A DNA stretch of 34,380 bases from Rickettsia typhi (GCA_945875925.1 CAMCME010000013.1:1-34380); one strand, 5' to 3'. Positions 16,927 through 25,541 are shown, counted from the stretch's first letter. Numbers and translations are program-made. The notes: a model not told the origin generated them from the sequence alone.

Positions 16927-16934
16927 GCTTCTTT
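16898..16934 (-). terminator. Rho-independent terminator of the - strand operon, inside overlapping gene ends
   Basis: A 10-base-pair stem pairs 16908-16917 (AAAGAAGCCT) with 16925-16934 (AGGCTTCTTT) around a seven-base loop. Read on the - strand, the hairpin is followed by TTTTTTATTTT (complement of 16900-16910), a good U-tract. Read on the + strand, only TTT follows, so termination should favour the - strand. Both stop codons, + strand 16924-16926 and - strand 16916-16918, lie in or beside the loop. Confidence 0.65.
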
Positions 16935-18034
16935 GGGCAGAAATGATAAAATATTTTTTTGCTTAAATTTCTTAAGCTTTTAAAAAACCTTTTACTTGCT
17001 GGGTTTTGCAGCTTTTCCAAATTTACTCCCAAAGGATATTGGGTGATAAAATTCTTATATTCTTTTAGGTCAAATTTGAAATTTTTACTGAGAATTTCTT
17101 TTGCACCATCTTGTGATAAAATTCTGTAAATTAAATTAATAGCAAACTGCATGTGATAAATGCTGCCACTGTTTTTTGAAGCTTCTTGAAAGATTAGATA
17201 ATCGATTATTATTTTCTCTTCTAATGGCGAAAACATCGATAAAGAGCTGATTTTATGATCGGGGAAAATTTTTATAAGATCATGTAATGAAGAAATTTTT
17301 AAGAAATTTTCCAAAACTTTTTCATTGTCAAAAAGTAGTCTAATCCTCATATCCGCAGTGTTGCTGCTAAGATTTCCATTATTATTTCTTTCGCGATATT
17401 TTAAGAGTTTTTCAGGAATGATGAAAATTTCATGGCCCAAAAGACAAAGTTTTACCCATAAATTAAAATCATGGGCTTGAGTAATTTTAAAATCAAAACC
17501 ACCAGCTTCTTTTAGGGCAGAGGTTCTAGCCATCAGGCTTGGAGCCGCCATGCAATTGCCATTATGGAAAAAATAATTTAACCATTCAGATCTGCTGCGA
17601 TTTTCTTTTTCAAAAACTTTGGTATATTTTTTAGTTTTTTTCTCATCAGTTTTTCCATCTTCATCAATCACTTCCATTCCACTAAAAACAGCGCCGTAGC
17701 TTGGGTTTTTTTCTAAAAAATTTACCTGTTTTTCTAATTTGGTTTTTTCTATCACATCGTCCGAGGCAATCAAAGCGATATATTTTCCCTGGGCTTGTGC
17801 AATGCACATATTAGTGGTTTCGCATACTCCGCTATTTTTTTCAGAAATAATTAATCTGATTCTTGGGTCATTAAAACTTTTGATAATTTCAAGCGTATTG
17901 TCTGTGGAAGCATCATCGATAATCAGAATTTCAAAATCTTGGAAGGTTTGATCCAAGGCGCTTTGAATAGTCTCGCCAATATATTTAGCGTGGTTGTAGG
18001 AAGGAATCGCGACTGTTACTAGTGGGTTTGTCAT
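16916..18034 (-). CDS. Family 2 glycosyltransferase
   Basis: A 372-residue protein with a clear GT2 start: LVTVAIPSYNHAKYIGETIQSAL, then ILIIDDASTDNTLEII and YIALIASDDVIE, where SDD is the DxD-like metal site at about residue 98. The catalytic region includes QAHDFNLWVKLCL. A basic C-terminus (KRFFKSLRNLSKKIFYHF) may bind the membrane. It is the last gene of the - strand operon, two bases after the aminotransferase stop, so it is a good candidate to transfer the amino-deoxyhexose made by that operon. The donor assignment is inference. Its 3' end overlaps the converging CgeB-like gene inside a terminator-like hairpin. Confidence 0.85.
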   Translation of the reverse strand: MTNPLVTVAIPSYNHAKYIGETIQSALDQTFQDFEILIIDDASTDNTLEIIKSFNDPRIRLIISEKNSGVCETTNMCIAQAQGKYIALIASDDVIEKTKLEKQVNFLEKNPSYGAVFSGMEVIDEDGKTDEKKTKKYTKVFEKENRSRSEWLNYFFHNGNCMAAPSLMARTSALKEAGGFDFKITQAHDFNLWVKLCLLGHEIFIIPEKLLKYRERNNNGNLSSNTADMRIRLLFDNEKVLENFLKISSLHDLIKIFPDHKISSLSMFSPLEEKIIIDYLIFQEASKNSGSIYHMQFAINLIYRILSQDGAKEILSKNFKFDLKEYKNFITQYPLGVNLEKLQNPASKRFFKSLRNLSKKIFYHFCPKKPKV

Positions 18035-18035
18035 C

Positions 18036-19124
18036 TTAGAATTTATTCATAATTTCTACCACTTTTGTCACATCTTCTTTGCTGTGAAAATAAGAAAGAG
18101 GCAGGCTTAAAGTTGTACTGTGAATTTCGGTAGAAATTGGGTAAGCCTCGCCATCAAAAATTCCTTGAGTAGCTTTTTGCTGATGAGGCGAAACAGGATA
18201 GTGAATTTCGGTTTTTATATTGTGATCAAGAAGATGCTGGCGCAGTTGATCGCGCTTTTCGTGGCGAATTGTGAATAGATGAAAAACATCTAAATGACCA
18301 TCTGAAGCCTTTACTGGCTTGATGAAATCTTCTTTTAAATTCTCAAAATAAATTTTTGCTAAGGCGTTTTTATGAGAATTTATGTCGTTTAATTTTTTTA
18401 ATTTCACTGAAAGAAAACCAGCCTGAATCTCGTCTAATCGAGAGTTATAGCCGATTACATCATTATAATATTTTACTTCAGAACCATAATTTCTAAGGCG
18501 ATTAATTTTTTGGTTAAGGTCTAAGTCGTTTGTCACAATTGCGCCGCCGTCACCCAATGCTCCTAAATTTTTAGTTGGATAAAAACTAAAAGCGCCGAAA
18601 TCACCAAAGCTGCCGGCAATTTTATTTTTATATAAAGCGCCGTGAGCTTGCGCGCAGTCTTCGATAAGTTTTAAATTATATTTTTTACACAAAGCCAAAA
18701 TCGGATCCATGTCGCAGCATTTGCCATAAAGGTGAACGATGATGATGGCGCGAGTTTTTTTGGTAATTTTTTCTTCAATTTTTGCAGGGTCGATATTGTA
18801 AGTTGCGATATCTGGCTCAACTAAAATTGGCTTCAAACCATTTTGCAAAATTGATAAAATAGTTGCGATGTAAGTGTTAGAAGGCGCGATGATTTCGCTG
18901 TCTTTTTCAAATTCGAAGACATTGAGTGACAAGGTGAGGGCGTCAAGGCCAGAAGCAACTCCAGAAGCATATTTTGAATTGCAATAAGCGGCGAATTCAG
19001 CTTCGAAAGTTGAAACATTTTTGCCAAGAATATACCAGCCACTTTCGAGAGTTTTGGCGAATGATTCTTTATATTCGGCAAAGAATGGTTGGTTAAGTTT
19101 GGCTAAGTTTTCGAATTCGATCAT
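18036..19124 (-). CDS. DegT/DnrJ/EryC1 aminotransferase (FdtB/QdtB-like)
   Basis: A 362-residue PLP enzyme. It starts [22 protein letters not shown] and has [13 protein letters not shown] for phosphate binding, [41 protein letters not shown] and [21 protein letters not shown], whose lysine is the Schiff-base residue. The SNTYIAT and [14 protein letters not shown] wording is typical of sugar 3-aminotransferases that form dTDP-3-amino-3,6-dideoxyhexoses. The FdtA-like ketoisomerase encoded just upstream would provide the 3-keto substrate. Between the two genes lies a palindromic repeat of about 115 bases, so the message may be processed there. Assignment as a 3-aminotransferase rests on both motifs and neighbours. 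Confidence 0.85.
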   Translation of the reverse strand: MIEFENLAKLNQPFFAEYKESFAKTLESGWYILGKNVSTFEAEFAAYCNSKYASGVASGLDALTLSLNVFEFEKDSEIIAPSNTYIATILSILQNGLKPILVEPDIATYNIDPAKIEEKITKKTRAIIIVHLYGKCCDMDPILALCKKYNLKLIEDCAQAHGALYKNKIAGSFGDFGAFSFYPTKNLGALGDGGAIVTNDLDLNQKINRLRNYGSEVKYYNDVIGYNSRLDEIQAGFLSVKLKKLNDINSHKNALAKIYFENLKEDFIKPVKASDGHLDVFHLFTIRHEKRDQLRQHLLDHNIKTEIHYPVSPHQQKATQGIFDGEAYPISTEIHSTTLSLPLSYFHSKEDVTKVVEIMNKF

Positions 19125-19166
19125 GGTTTTTAATTTTGTTTTTTAAGTCTTACTAAACCGCTATCT

Positions 19167-19280
19167 TCAAAACCGCCGGCCTAAGCGGAGTCGAAACCAG
19201 CGGATTCTTCTTGCCATACAGCTAACTCCGCAGCAGGAATCTTCCTCTGGTTTCGACTCCTCTTGGGCCGGCGGTTTTGA
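19167..19280. repeat. Palindromic repeat, 34-base arms, between fdtA-like and fdtB-like genes
   Basis: Arms at 19167-19200 and 19247-19280 match in 32 of 34 positions as inverted copies (core AAAACCGCCGGCC and GAGTCGAAACCAG). It is far more GC-rich than its surroundings. A similar single arm, TCAAAACTGG..GAGTCGAAA, appears around 21656-21685 upstream of rmlB. No T-run follows either arm, so it looks like an extragenic palindrome rather than a classical terminator. Confidence 0.8.
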
Positions 19281-19289
19281 TGGTTGTAT

Positions 19290-19718
19290 TTATTGTTTAA
19301 TATTCAATTTCCTAAACTCCAAAAACTCTTCATAAGTTTTTAAGTAATCTTCTTCCTCATAAAATTCATCAGCCAAAACCATCAATACACAATCTTCAGA
19401 AAAATCAAAAATCTCGCGCCAAACTAATCCGTTAAAAAGCATACCAACATTGGCTTTATCAAGCGTCACAACTTCTTGTTTTTCTCCATCATCAAGACGA
19501 ATTTTGCAGCTGCCAGACATCGCAATATAAACTTGTTTCAGTTTTTTATGAGCATGTTTGGCGCGGGTTTGGCTGGGGTTATTTTTAAAAAGGTAATAAA
19601 TTCTTTTAATATCGAAGGGAATATTTTTAGAAGATTCTATCGCAACCAAAGAGCCGCGATCATCTTGGTGAGTTTCAAAATCTATCATTGTTACCATTTC
19701 TAGATTTCTAGGCATCAT
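19290..19718 (-). CDS. fdtA: dTDP-4-dehydro-6-deoxyglucose 3,4-ketoisomerase (FdtA/QdtA-like cupin)
   Basis: A 142-residue single-domain cupin with FETHQDDRGSLVAIE, KRIYYLF, TRAKHAHKKLKQVYIAMSGSCKI and DDGEKQEVVTLD. The RAKHAHK..Q pattern carries the catalytic histidines of FdtA/QdtA-type sugar isomerases, which move the keto group from C4 to C3 of dTDP-4-keto-6-deoxyglucose. It overlaps the rmlA stop by 11 bases and precedes the 3-aminotransferase, giving the Rml-Fdt order. Whether the product is the galacto (Fuc3N) or gluco (Qui3N) form cannot be decided by eye, so the symbol is by class. A start at the internal MVTMIDF methionine is possible. Confidence 0.8.
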   Translation of the reverse strand: MMPRNLEMVTMIDFETHQDDRGSLVAIESSKNIPFDIKRIYYLFKNNPSQTRAKHAHKKLKQVYIAMSGSCKIRLDDGEKQEVVTLDKANVGMLFNGLVWREIFDFSEDCVLMVLADEFYEEEDYLKTYEEFLEFRKLNIKQ

Positions 19719-20595
19719 AAATGGTCTCTAAATATTTTCTGTAAGGGCTGCCTTTTTTATATTTTTTGATCAGAAGCGCGAAATCATTTTTGTCGATAAA
19801 ACCTTTTCTAAAAGCCATTTCTTCAAGGCAGGCGATTTTTAATCCTTGGCGTTTTTCGATGGTGTGAATGAATTGAGAAGCTTCTAAAAGTGAATCTGGC
19901 GTTCCGGCGTCAAGCCAAGCAAATCCGCGTTTTAACTTAACCACGCCCAGTTTTTTCTTTTTTAAATAAGCAATATTCACATCAGTAATTTCAAGCTCGC
20001 CGCGCGCGGATGGTTTTAATTTTTTAGTAATTTCAACCACTTCAGAATTGTAAATATAAAGCCCAGTGACAGCTAAATTTGATTTGGGGTGTTTAGGTTT
20101 TTCTTCAATTGAAAGCACTTTATCACTATCAGCATCAAGCTCGATAACGCCATATCTTTCAGGGTCTGAGACATGATAAGCAAAAACAAATCCACCGATT
20201 TTTTTTGATTCTAATTGGGTGATTTTTTCTTCTAAACTTTCGCTGTTAATTTCTGATCCATAGAAAATATTATCGCCTAGAATTAAGCAAACATTGCTGT
20301 TACCGATAAATTTTTCGCCAATCAAAAATGCTTCAGCAATGCCTTTTGGTTGGTCTTGAACTTCGTAAGAAATTTTGATTCCGAGTTCTGAACCGTCGCC
20401 TAAAAATTTCTCGATATTTTTAGTATCTTCAGGCGTTGAAATTATAAGAATTTTTTTAATTCCTAAATTCATCAAAGTGGCCAAAGGATAACAAATCATC
20501 GGCTTATCATAAACTGGCAACAGCTGTTTGCTGATTACATGTGTTAAGGGCGCAAGCCTCGTTCCAGAGCCACCTGCGAGAATTATTCCTTTCAT
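19708..20595 (-). CDS. rmlA: Glucose-1-phosphate thymidylyltransferase
   Basis: A 295-residue protein, the usual RmlA length, with MKGIILAGGSGTRLAPLTHVISKQLLPVYDKPMI at the N-terminus (nucleotide loop, catalytic R and K), ISTPEDTKNIEKFLGDGSELGI, LILGDNIFYG (metal-binding aspartate) and FAWLDAGTPDSLLEAS. It makes dTDP-glucose from dTTP and glucose 1-phosphate, the first step for the deoxyamino sugar of this operon. It lies 11 bases downstream of rmlB, and its stop overlaps the ketoisomerase gene. No rmlC or rmlD is present, so rhamnose is not the product of this cluster. Confidence 0.95.
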   Translation of the reverse strand: MKGIILAGGSGTRLAPLTHVISKQLLPVYDKPMICYPLATLMNLGIKKILIISTPEDTKNIEKFLGDGSELGIKISYEVQDQPKGIAEAFLIGEKFIGNSNVCLILGDNIFYGSEINSESLEEKITQLESKKIGGFVFAYHVSDPERYGVIELDADSDKVLSIEEKPKHPKSNLAVTGLYIYNSEVVEITKKLKPSARGELEITDVNIAYLKKKKLGVVKLKRGFAWLDAGTPDSLLEASQFIHTIEKRQGLKIACLEEMAFRKGFIDKNDFALLIKKYKKGSPYRKYLETIYDA

Positions 20596-20606
20596 TAAAA
20601 ATCCAC

Positions 20607-21614
20607 TTATTTATTTAGGAGTTTTGGCAAATACCAATTCACTATTTCTAAAATTCTTTCTTCAAAAGTTTTGGCGCTGACAAAGCCAAGTTCATTGCGA
20701 GCTTTGCTATCGTCAATTGCATATCTTTTATCGTGACCCAAACGGTCTTCAACAAAAGTTATTTGGGCTGAATAAGATTTGCCATCTTTTTTTGGATGTA
20801 TCTTGTCTAAAATTTCACAAATAATTTTAGCCAGACTGATATTTTCTTTTTCACAATTTCCACCAAAACAATAACTTTCGCCAAGCCTTCCTTTTGTAAG
20901 CGCCAAATAGATTCCGTCGCAGTGATCTTCAACTTGAATCCAGTCGCGGATATTTCGGCCATTGCCGTAAATTGGAATTATTTTATCAGAAAGAGCGCTG
21001 CGAATAATTGTTGGAATAAGCTTTTCTTCATTTTGTCTTGGGCCGTAATTATTAGAGCAATTGGTGGTGACGCAAGGCAGGCCATAAGTTTCAAACCAAG
21101 CGCGCACCAAATGATCAGAGGCAGCTTTAGAAGCTGAATAAGGTGAATTTGGTTTGTAAGTGCTATTTTCAGTAAATTTTGGATCTTCTAAAGTTAGTGA
21201 ACCAAAAACTTCGTCGGTAGAAATATGTAGGAAACGGAAATTTTCTTTTTTTGCAGAATCCAAGTTTCGCCAGTAATTTAGAGATTTAGAAAGCAGGTTG
21301 AAAGTGCCTTTAACATTGGTGTCGATGAAAACTTCTGGTGAAGAAATTGAATTATCGACATGAGATTCGGCAGCGAAATTTACCACAAAATCAACTTGGT
21401 TTTCTGCAAGTAACTGGGTTACTAAATCTTGATCTAAAATATCGCCTTTGACGAATTTGAAATTTTGATGATTAGAAATTTCAGCAAGATTTTCGAGATT
21501 TCCTGCGTAAGTAAGCTTGTCGAGAATGACGATTTTGTGGTTTAGTTGGATCATTTTAATGGCGAAACAACTGCCAATGAAGCCAGCGCCGCCAGTGATT
21601 AGGATGGTTTTCAT
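20607..21614 (-). CDS. rmlB: dTDP-glucose 4,6-dehydratase
   Basis: A 335-residue short-chain-dehydrogenase-fold enzyme with ILITGGAGFIGS for NAD binding, HISTDEVFGSL (T, D and E catalytic residues) and NSPYSASKAASDHL with the Y-x-x-x-K pair. NNYGPRQNEEKLIP and GNGRNIRDWIQVEDHC are typical RmlB segments. It converts dTDP-glucose to dTDP-4-keto-6-deoxyglucose for the ketoisomerase and aminotransferase encoded downstream. It is the first gene of the - strand operon. The 102 bases upstream are AT-rich and contain a solo copy of a palindrome arm. I could not define a convincing promoter. Confidence 0.95.
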   Translation of the reverse strand: MKTILITGGAGFIGSCFAIKMIQLNHKIVILDKLTYAGNLENLAEISNHQNFKFVKGDILDQDLVTQLLAENQVDFVVNFAAESHVDNSISSPEVFIDTNVKGTFNLLSKSLNYWRNLDSAKKENFRFLHISTDEVFGSLTLEDPKFTENSTYKPNSPYSASKAASDHLVRAWFETYGLPCVTTNCSNNYGPRQNEEKLIPTIIRSALSDKIIPIYGNGRNIRDWIQVEDHCDGIYLALTKGRLGESYCFGGNCEKENISLAKIICEILDKIHPKKDGKSYSAQITFVEDRLGHDKRYAIDDSKARNELGFVSAKTFEERILEIVNWYLPKLLNK

Positions 21615-21716
21615 TTTTTGGAAATTATCTGAAATTGTATAATTATTTTTTTAAATCAAAACTGGTGACCCGCGCAGAGTCGAAAAAACTGGTATATATG
21701 GAGACGAATATTTCTT

Positions 21717-21995
21717 CTACTCCCGCATAATAAAAGTTCTCTCTTCATTATTCTCATTAAAATCGGCAACCACAAGTTCAGTGCCATTGCCGATTTCATT
21801 CATAGTAATTACTCTTCCTGTGTGAAGTTCGCTGCTATCATAAAAATCAATCACTAGCCCTTCACGAACTAAATTTCCTGGGCCAATTTCTATAGGAGAG
21901 TTTCTATTTTGATCAACGCCGTCCCAAGCTAAAGAATTTTTTATAGTCGCAAAAGTTACAGCAAAAAATAGCAGAGTTCCAAATTTAAATTTCAT
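21717..21995 (-). CDS. Small secreted protein, DUF5334-like
   Basis: A 92-residue protein with a signal peptide (MKFKFGTLLFFAVTFATIKNSLA, cleavage expected after SLA) and a mature part reading WDGVDQNRNSPIEIGPGNLVREGLVIDFYDSSE. The WDG..D....EI..GNLVR.G..I..YD pattern matches a small uncharacterised periplasmic family (DUF5334) that I recognise from proteobacteria; function unknown. It is monocistronic, between rmlB (same strand, 102 bases downstream) and the tRNA-Pro gene (opposite strand). Some read-through toward rmlB is possible, because no hairpin separates them. Confidence 0.65.
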   Translation of the reverse strand: MKFKFGTLLFFAVTFATIKNSLAWDGVDQNRNSPIEIGPGNLVREGLVIDFYDSSELHTGRVITMNEIGNGTELVVADFNENNEERTFIMRE

Positions 21996-22000
21996 TGATC

Positions 22001-22031
22001 TTGAAATGTTGTTGACATTTTAGGATATAAT
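22001..22031 (+). promoter_or_regulatory. Candidate promoter for tRNA-Pro
   Basis: A perfect TATAAT occurs at 22026-22031, 50 bases before the tRNA. TTGAAA at 22001-22006 is a possible -35 box, though the 19-base spacing is long. The better -35 match TTGACA at 22012-22017 is only eight bases from the -10, too close to work as a pair. The -10 box is the stronger part of this call. Confidence 0.3.
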
Positions 22032-22081
22032 TTGTCTATTGCGCGCCTTCGTTTTCAAAATGAAGTTAATTATTTTTTCGT

Positions 22082-22158
<77 letters not shown>

Positions 22159-22168
22159 TTAAATAATT

Positions 22169-24019
22169 TTACAATTCATTTTCATGTCTTACTTCCTTCT
22201 CAGCTTTAATCTCTTCTTCTTTACCAGCTTCAGCGATAACTTCCGCTAAAACTTCCTGTTCTACTTCTTCTATAGTTTTGGGTTTTTCAAAAATCTCGGC
22301 ATTATCTGCGTTTTCATCATACATAATAATATCTTTCATCACTTCAGAATTTATATCTCTGAAAGCAGAAAGAGTATTTTCGATGTCATTGTTATTAAGG
22401 CCGGCAGAAAGCAATGCGGCTTTACTAAGTTGCAAACTAGCTTCAAGATTTTTGCAAACCACCAAATGAGCGCCAACTCTTTTGAAGCGTTCGGTGTTAT
22501 TAAAACTTTCTGATTTAGTAACGATATTAGTGTGAGGGAAATGCTCGTGAATGAAGCGGATAATTTTTACACAGGCAATTTCATCATCCATTGCCACAAT
22601 AACCGATTCTGATCTTTCAATGCCGATATAGCGCAAAATATCAGCATTCATGGCGTCGCCATAATAGATGTTATAGCCGTTATTTTTTTCGATGCGGACA
22701 AGACGATGATTACTTTCTAAAGCGATATATTTAACGCCTCTTTTGCGCAAAATATAAGAAACAATACGACCAACTTTAGTGAATCCGATAACGATTACAT
22801 GTTTAGAAACATCGCCAATTTCTCTTTTAATGCTGCCATCATGCAAAGTTTCTTTGATATATAAACGAGCTTTTATTTTGCGCCCTAAGCCTGCTAGCAA
22901 AGGTGTGAAGGCCATGGTTAAAGTGACCACTGTCATTAAAAATTGTGAAAGATCTTGATCGATAAATCTTTGTTGAACCGCCATTACGAATACTACGAAA
23001 GCGAATTCGCCGCCTTGAGATAGAAGCAAAGAAGTGTGAATTGCAGGCGCCAATGGGAAGCGGAAAATTTTGCATAAAAGCAAAATGATAGAAGACTTCA
23101 CGGCAATTAAGGCAAGAGATGCGGCAATAATGTAAGGCAAGCTTGTGATAAGTAATTCGAAGTCGAAAGACATGCCGATGGTCATGAAAAATAATCCCAT
23201 GAGCAAAGATTTTAGAGATAAAATCTCTTCTTCAACGCGATATTTATATTCAGTTTCTGCAACCATTAAACCAGCGATGAAAGCGCCAAGGGCAAAGGAA
23301 AGGCCCATGTAATTACTTAAATAAGCCGAGCCTAAAATGATTACCAAAGTGAAGCTTAAAAATAGAACCTGACTTTTTGATTCAGCAATTAAGCGATAGA
23401 CTGGGCGCAGCAAAGAACGACCGACGGCGAAAATTATGGCCATGGCAATTAAAGCGTCGATTAAAGCGCCACCCAAAGCGTGAGCGATGTTGATGTCGGT
23501 TTTAGAAAGGATTGGAAGTAAAACCAAAATTGGAATTACCGCTAAATCTTGCATTAAAAGAATTGAAAAAGACAGGCGACCAACGCGAGTTGTTTCTTCG
23601 CTATTTTCAGAAATTACTTGTAAAACGATGGCCGTAGAAGATAGAGATAGCGCACTTCCAACGATGACTGAAGTTTCGAGGTTTAAATCAAAAAATTGAT
23701 GACAAATGAAGGAAATAACCAGAGATGTGAAAATTACCTGCAAGCTTCCAAAACCCAAGACATACTTCTTCATGGACATGAGTCGTCCGAAAGTCAGTTC
23801 TAAGCCGATGGCAAAAAGCAAAAATACAATACCAAATTCGGCGATTGATTTGGTGGTTTCGCCACTGGTCAAAACTCCAAATCCGAAAGGACCAATTGCG
23901 GCGCCCGATACTAGATATCCAAGGGCGGGACTAAGACCAAATTGTTTGAAAATGATAACTATTGCAACTGAGGCAAAAAGTAAAACTAAGATGTCTCGTA
24001 GATAGGTGGTATCATGCAT
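22169..24019 (-). CDS. Kef-type potassium/proton antiporter (CPA2 family) with RCK domain
   Basis: A 616-residue inner-membrane protein. Residues about 8-380 form 11-12 hydrophobic segments of the CPA2 exchanger fold, including SPALGYLVSGAAIGPFG, LFAIGLELTF, ALSLSSTAIVLQV and FALGAFIAGLMVAET. From about 403 an RCK/TrkA-N domain follows: HVIVIGFTKVGRIVSYIL with the nucleotide-binding glycines, YGDAMNADILRYIGI and SVIVAMDD. It resembles KefB/KefC, which export potassium in exchange for protons under control of glutathione adducts or nucleotides. The C-terminal tail is a run of glutamate and lysine that is probably disordered. No separate KefF/KefG-type subunit gene is adjacent. Confidence 0.9.
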   Translation of the reverse strand: MHDTTYLRDILVLLFASVAIVIIFKQFGLSPALGYLVSGAAIGPFGFGVLTSGETTKSIAEFGIVFLLFAIGLELTFGRLMSMKKYVLGFGSLQVIFTSLVISFICHQFFDLNLETSVIVGSALSLSSTAIVLQVISENSEETTRVGRLSFSILLMQDLAVIPILVLLPILSKTDINIAHALGGALIDALIAMAIIFAVGRSLLRPVYRLIAESKSQVLFLSFTLVIILGSAYLSNYMGLSFALGAFIAGLMVAETEYKYRVEEEILSLKSLLMGLFFMTIGMSFDFELLITSLPYIIAASLALIAVKSSIILLLCKIFRFPLAPAIHTSLLLSQGGEFAFVVFVMAVQQRFIDQDLSQFLMTVVTLTMAFTPLLAGLGRKIKARLYIKETLHDGSIKREIGDVSKHVIVIGFTKVGRIVSYILRKRGVKYIALESNHRLVRIEKNNGYNIYYGDAMNADILRYIGIERSESVIVAMDDEIACVKIIRFIHEHFPHTNIVTKSESFNNTERFKRVGAHLVVCKNLEASLQLSKAALLSAGLNNNDIENTLSAFRDINSEVMKDIIMYDENADNAEIFEKPKTIEEVEQEVLAEVIAEAGKEEEIKAEKEVRHENEL

Positions 24020-24090
24020 TGTGAATTTTTATTTTGTCTTCTTTTCTAGAAGATCATTAATGGGATTGTACCTTCGTGAAGCTCGGATGA

Positions 24091-24219
24091 ATCGGCAAAG
24101 AGCTTTTTAAATTGCAATTGAGATTTTGGGTTTATAAATTGCGCCTTTCTTACACGCAAGCATCTTTTCAAGCAACTGGTCAAGCCATGACAGAATTTGA
24201 AAAAATCTACCAAGTTTAA
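24091..24219 (+). pseudogene. Possible fossil of a flagellar hook-protein C-terminus
   Basis: A short open stretch with no upstream start ends LSYTQASFQATGQAMTEFEKIYQV before TAA 24217-24219. The spacing Y-x-Q-A-x-x-Q-A, then a helix ending in K-I-Y-Q, resembles the C-terminal helix of FlgK-type hook proteins. Only about 25 residues can be compared, so chance is quite possible. The rest of 24020-24241 shows no gene. Confidence 0.2.
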
Positions 24220-24241
24220 TTTCTGAAATTTCTAAAAAAAC

Positions 24242-24811
24242 ATGTCTATTTTATCTGACGGATCGATTGCTGATTTAGCAAAAAATCAAAAAATGATTGA
24301 ACCATTTATTGCTAATCAAACTAAATTTAATGAAAAAGGTGAAAAAATAATTTCTTACGGAAATTCATCTTATGGTTATGACGCAAGAGTTTCTAATGAG
24401 TTTAAGATTTTTACTAATATTGATTCGGCGATTGTTGATCCAAAAAATTTCTCAGATAATAGTTTTGTAAATCGCACGATGGATGTTTGCATAATTCCGC
24501 CAAATAGCTTCGCTTTAGCGCGCACTGTGGAATATTTTAGAATTCCCAAAGATGTTTTAGTGGTATGTGTGGGCAAATCTACTTACGCTAGATGTGGAAT
24601 TATTGTGAATGTAACGCCGCTTGAACCTGGTTGGGAAGGGCATGTGACTTTAGAATTTTCTAACACCACGCCACTTCCTGCAAAAATTTATGCTTTTGAA
24701 GGCGCTTGTCAGTTTTTATTTTTTAAAGGTGATAAAGCTTGCGAAGTTTCTTATGACATGAGAAATGGTAAATATATGGGGCAGGTTGGTGTGACTTTGC
24801 CGAAGGTTTAA
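24242..24811 (+). CDS. dcd: dCTP deaminase
   Basis: A 189-residue protein of normal Dcd length. It shows [14 protein letters not shown] near residue 40, [49 protein letters not shown] (the catalytic and nucleotide-binding core, with the conserved STYAR and the glutamate in TLEFSN) and GACQFLFF near the end. It deaminates dCTP to dUTP, feeding dUTPase and thymidylate synthesis. The start is fixed by the conserved [13 protein letters not shown] beginning. It lies upstream of the intradiol-like gene with a 43-base gap containing a small hairpin (CTCG..CGAG, 24827-24841 region). Confidence 0.96.
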   Translation: MSILSDGSIADLAKNQKMIEPFIANQTKFNEKGEKIISYGNSSYGYDARVSNEFKIFTNIDSAIVDPKNFSDNSFVNRTMDVCIIPPNSFALARTVEYFRIPKDVLVVCVGKSTYARCGIIVNVTPLEPGWEGHVTLEFSNTTPLPAKIYAFEGACQFLFFKGDKACEVSYDMRNGKYMGQVGVTLPKV

Positions 24812-24854
24812 CCATATCTCGGCCTTTGCGAGAATTATCAAAAATATCTTTAAC

Positions 24855-25541
24855 ATGATTAGATTTTTTCTATTAGCTTTTTATCTAACTGTTTCCTTCG
24901 CTGGAAACCTTATTGCAGAAGATGTACCAGCACCTAAAGTGAAAAAATCCTTATCTATTTTCGATCCAAAAACCCCCACTCCTTCCAGATTTTTTGCGGC
25001 AGATATTTCAATGCCCGAATATTTTGCCACCAGTAATAATTTAGCTAAAAAAGTTGGCTCATTTTATCGCGCTTTTGGTGAAGTAATTTTTGTGCAAGGC
25101 ACAATTTCAGATTCTTTTGGTGTGCCAATTGAAGGTGCGGTGATTGAAATTTGGCAAACTAATGCCGCTGGAAAATATCACACTTTGCTAGAGCCAGATA
25201 GTGAATATATTGATAAATATTTTAGCATGTCGGGTCGCACAATTACCGATAATATTGGCAATTACCATTTTATTACCATCATGCCTGGGGCCAACCCAGG
25301 AAGAGCGCCGCACATTAACATGAATATTTATCACCAAAGATTCGGCAAGCTTGAAACCGAAATGTATTTTGAAGCTCATCCTTACAATGATTCAGATTAC
25401 CAATATTTAGCTTATAGCGAAGAAGAGAGAAAAAAGCTGACAGCCAAAGTTACTCATTCAGATATTACAGATACTAATTCCGTTAAACTTTGTACTTTTA
25501 ACATGGTTATGCGCGGTATTCATCAATATAAAGGATTCTAG
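24855..25541 (+). CDS. Secreted intradiol-dioxygenase-like protein with altered metal site
   Basis: A 228-residue protein with a signal peptide (MIRFFLLAFYLTVSFAGNLIA). Its core reads IFVQGTISDSFGVPIEGAVIEIWQTNAAGKY, GNYHFITIMPG and RAPHINM, the intradiol ring-cleavage dioxygenase fold of protocatechuate 3,4-dioxygenase. In that enzyme iron is held by two tyrosines and two histidines. Here the first tyrosine (Y108 in AGKY) and first histidine (H153) are present. The second tyrosine of the PGxY segment is missing (PGANPGR), and the HIH pair is HIN (N155). Secretion and the altered ligands argue against ordinary catechol metabolism, and no other aromatic-degradation genes are nearby. It may be a cell-envelope protein using the fold for another purpose. 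Confidence 0.8.
   Translation: MIRFFLLAFYLTVSFAGNLIAEDVPAPKVKKSLSIFDPKTPTPSRFFAADISMPEYFATSNNLAKKVGSFYRAFGEVIFVQGTISDSFGVPIEGAVIEIWQTNAAGKYHTLLEPDSEYIDKYFSMSGRTITDNIGNYHFITIMPGANPGRAPHINMNIYHQRFGKLETEMYFEAHPYNDSDYQYLAYSEEERKKLTAKVTHSDITDTNSVKLCTFNMVMRGIHQYKGF

Noticed and set aside
22012..22031. TTGACA and TATAAT as a consensus promoter pair
   Set aside because: The spacer is only eight bases; a working pair needs about 16-19. Only the TATAAT was kept, with a more distant, weaker -35.
23706..24005. 99-codon + strand ORF opposite kefB
   Set aside because: It is a shadow of the antiporter's membrane-segment coding region, with no independent motifs.
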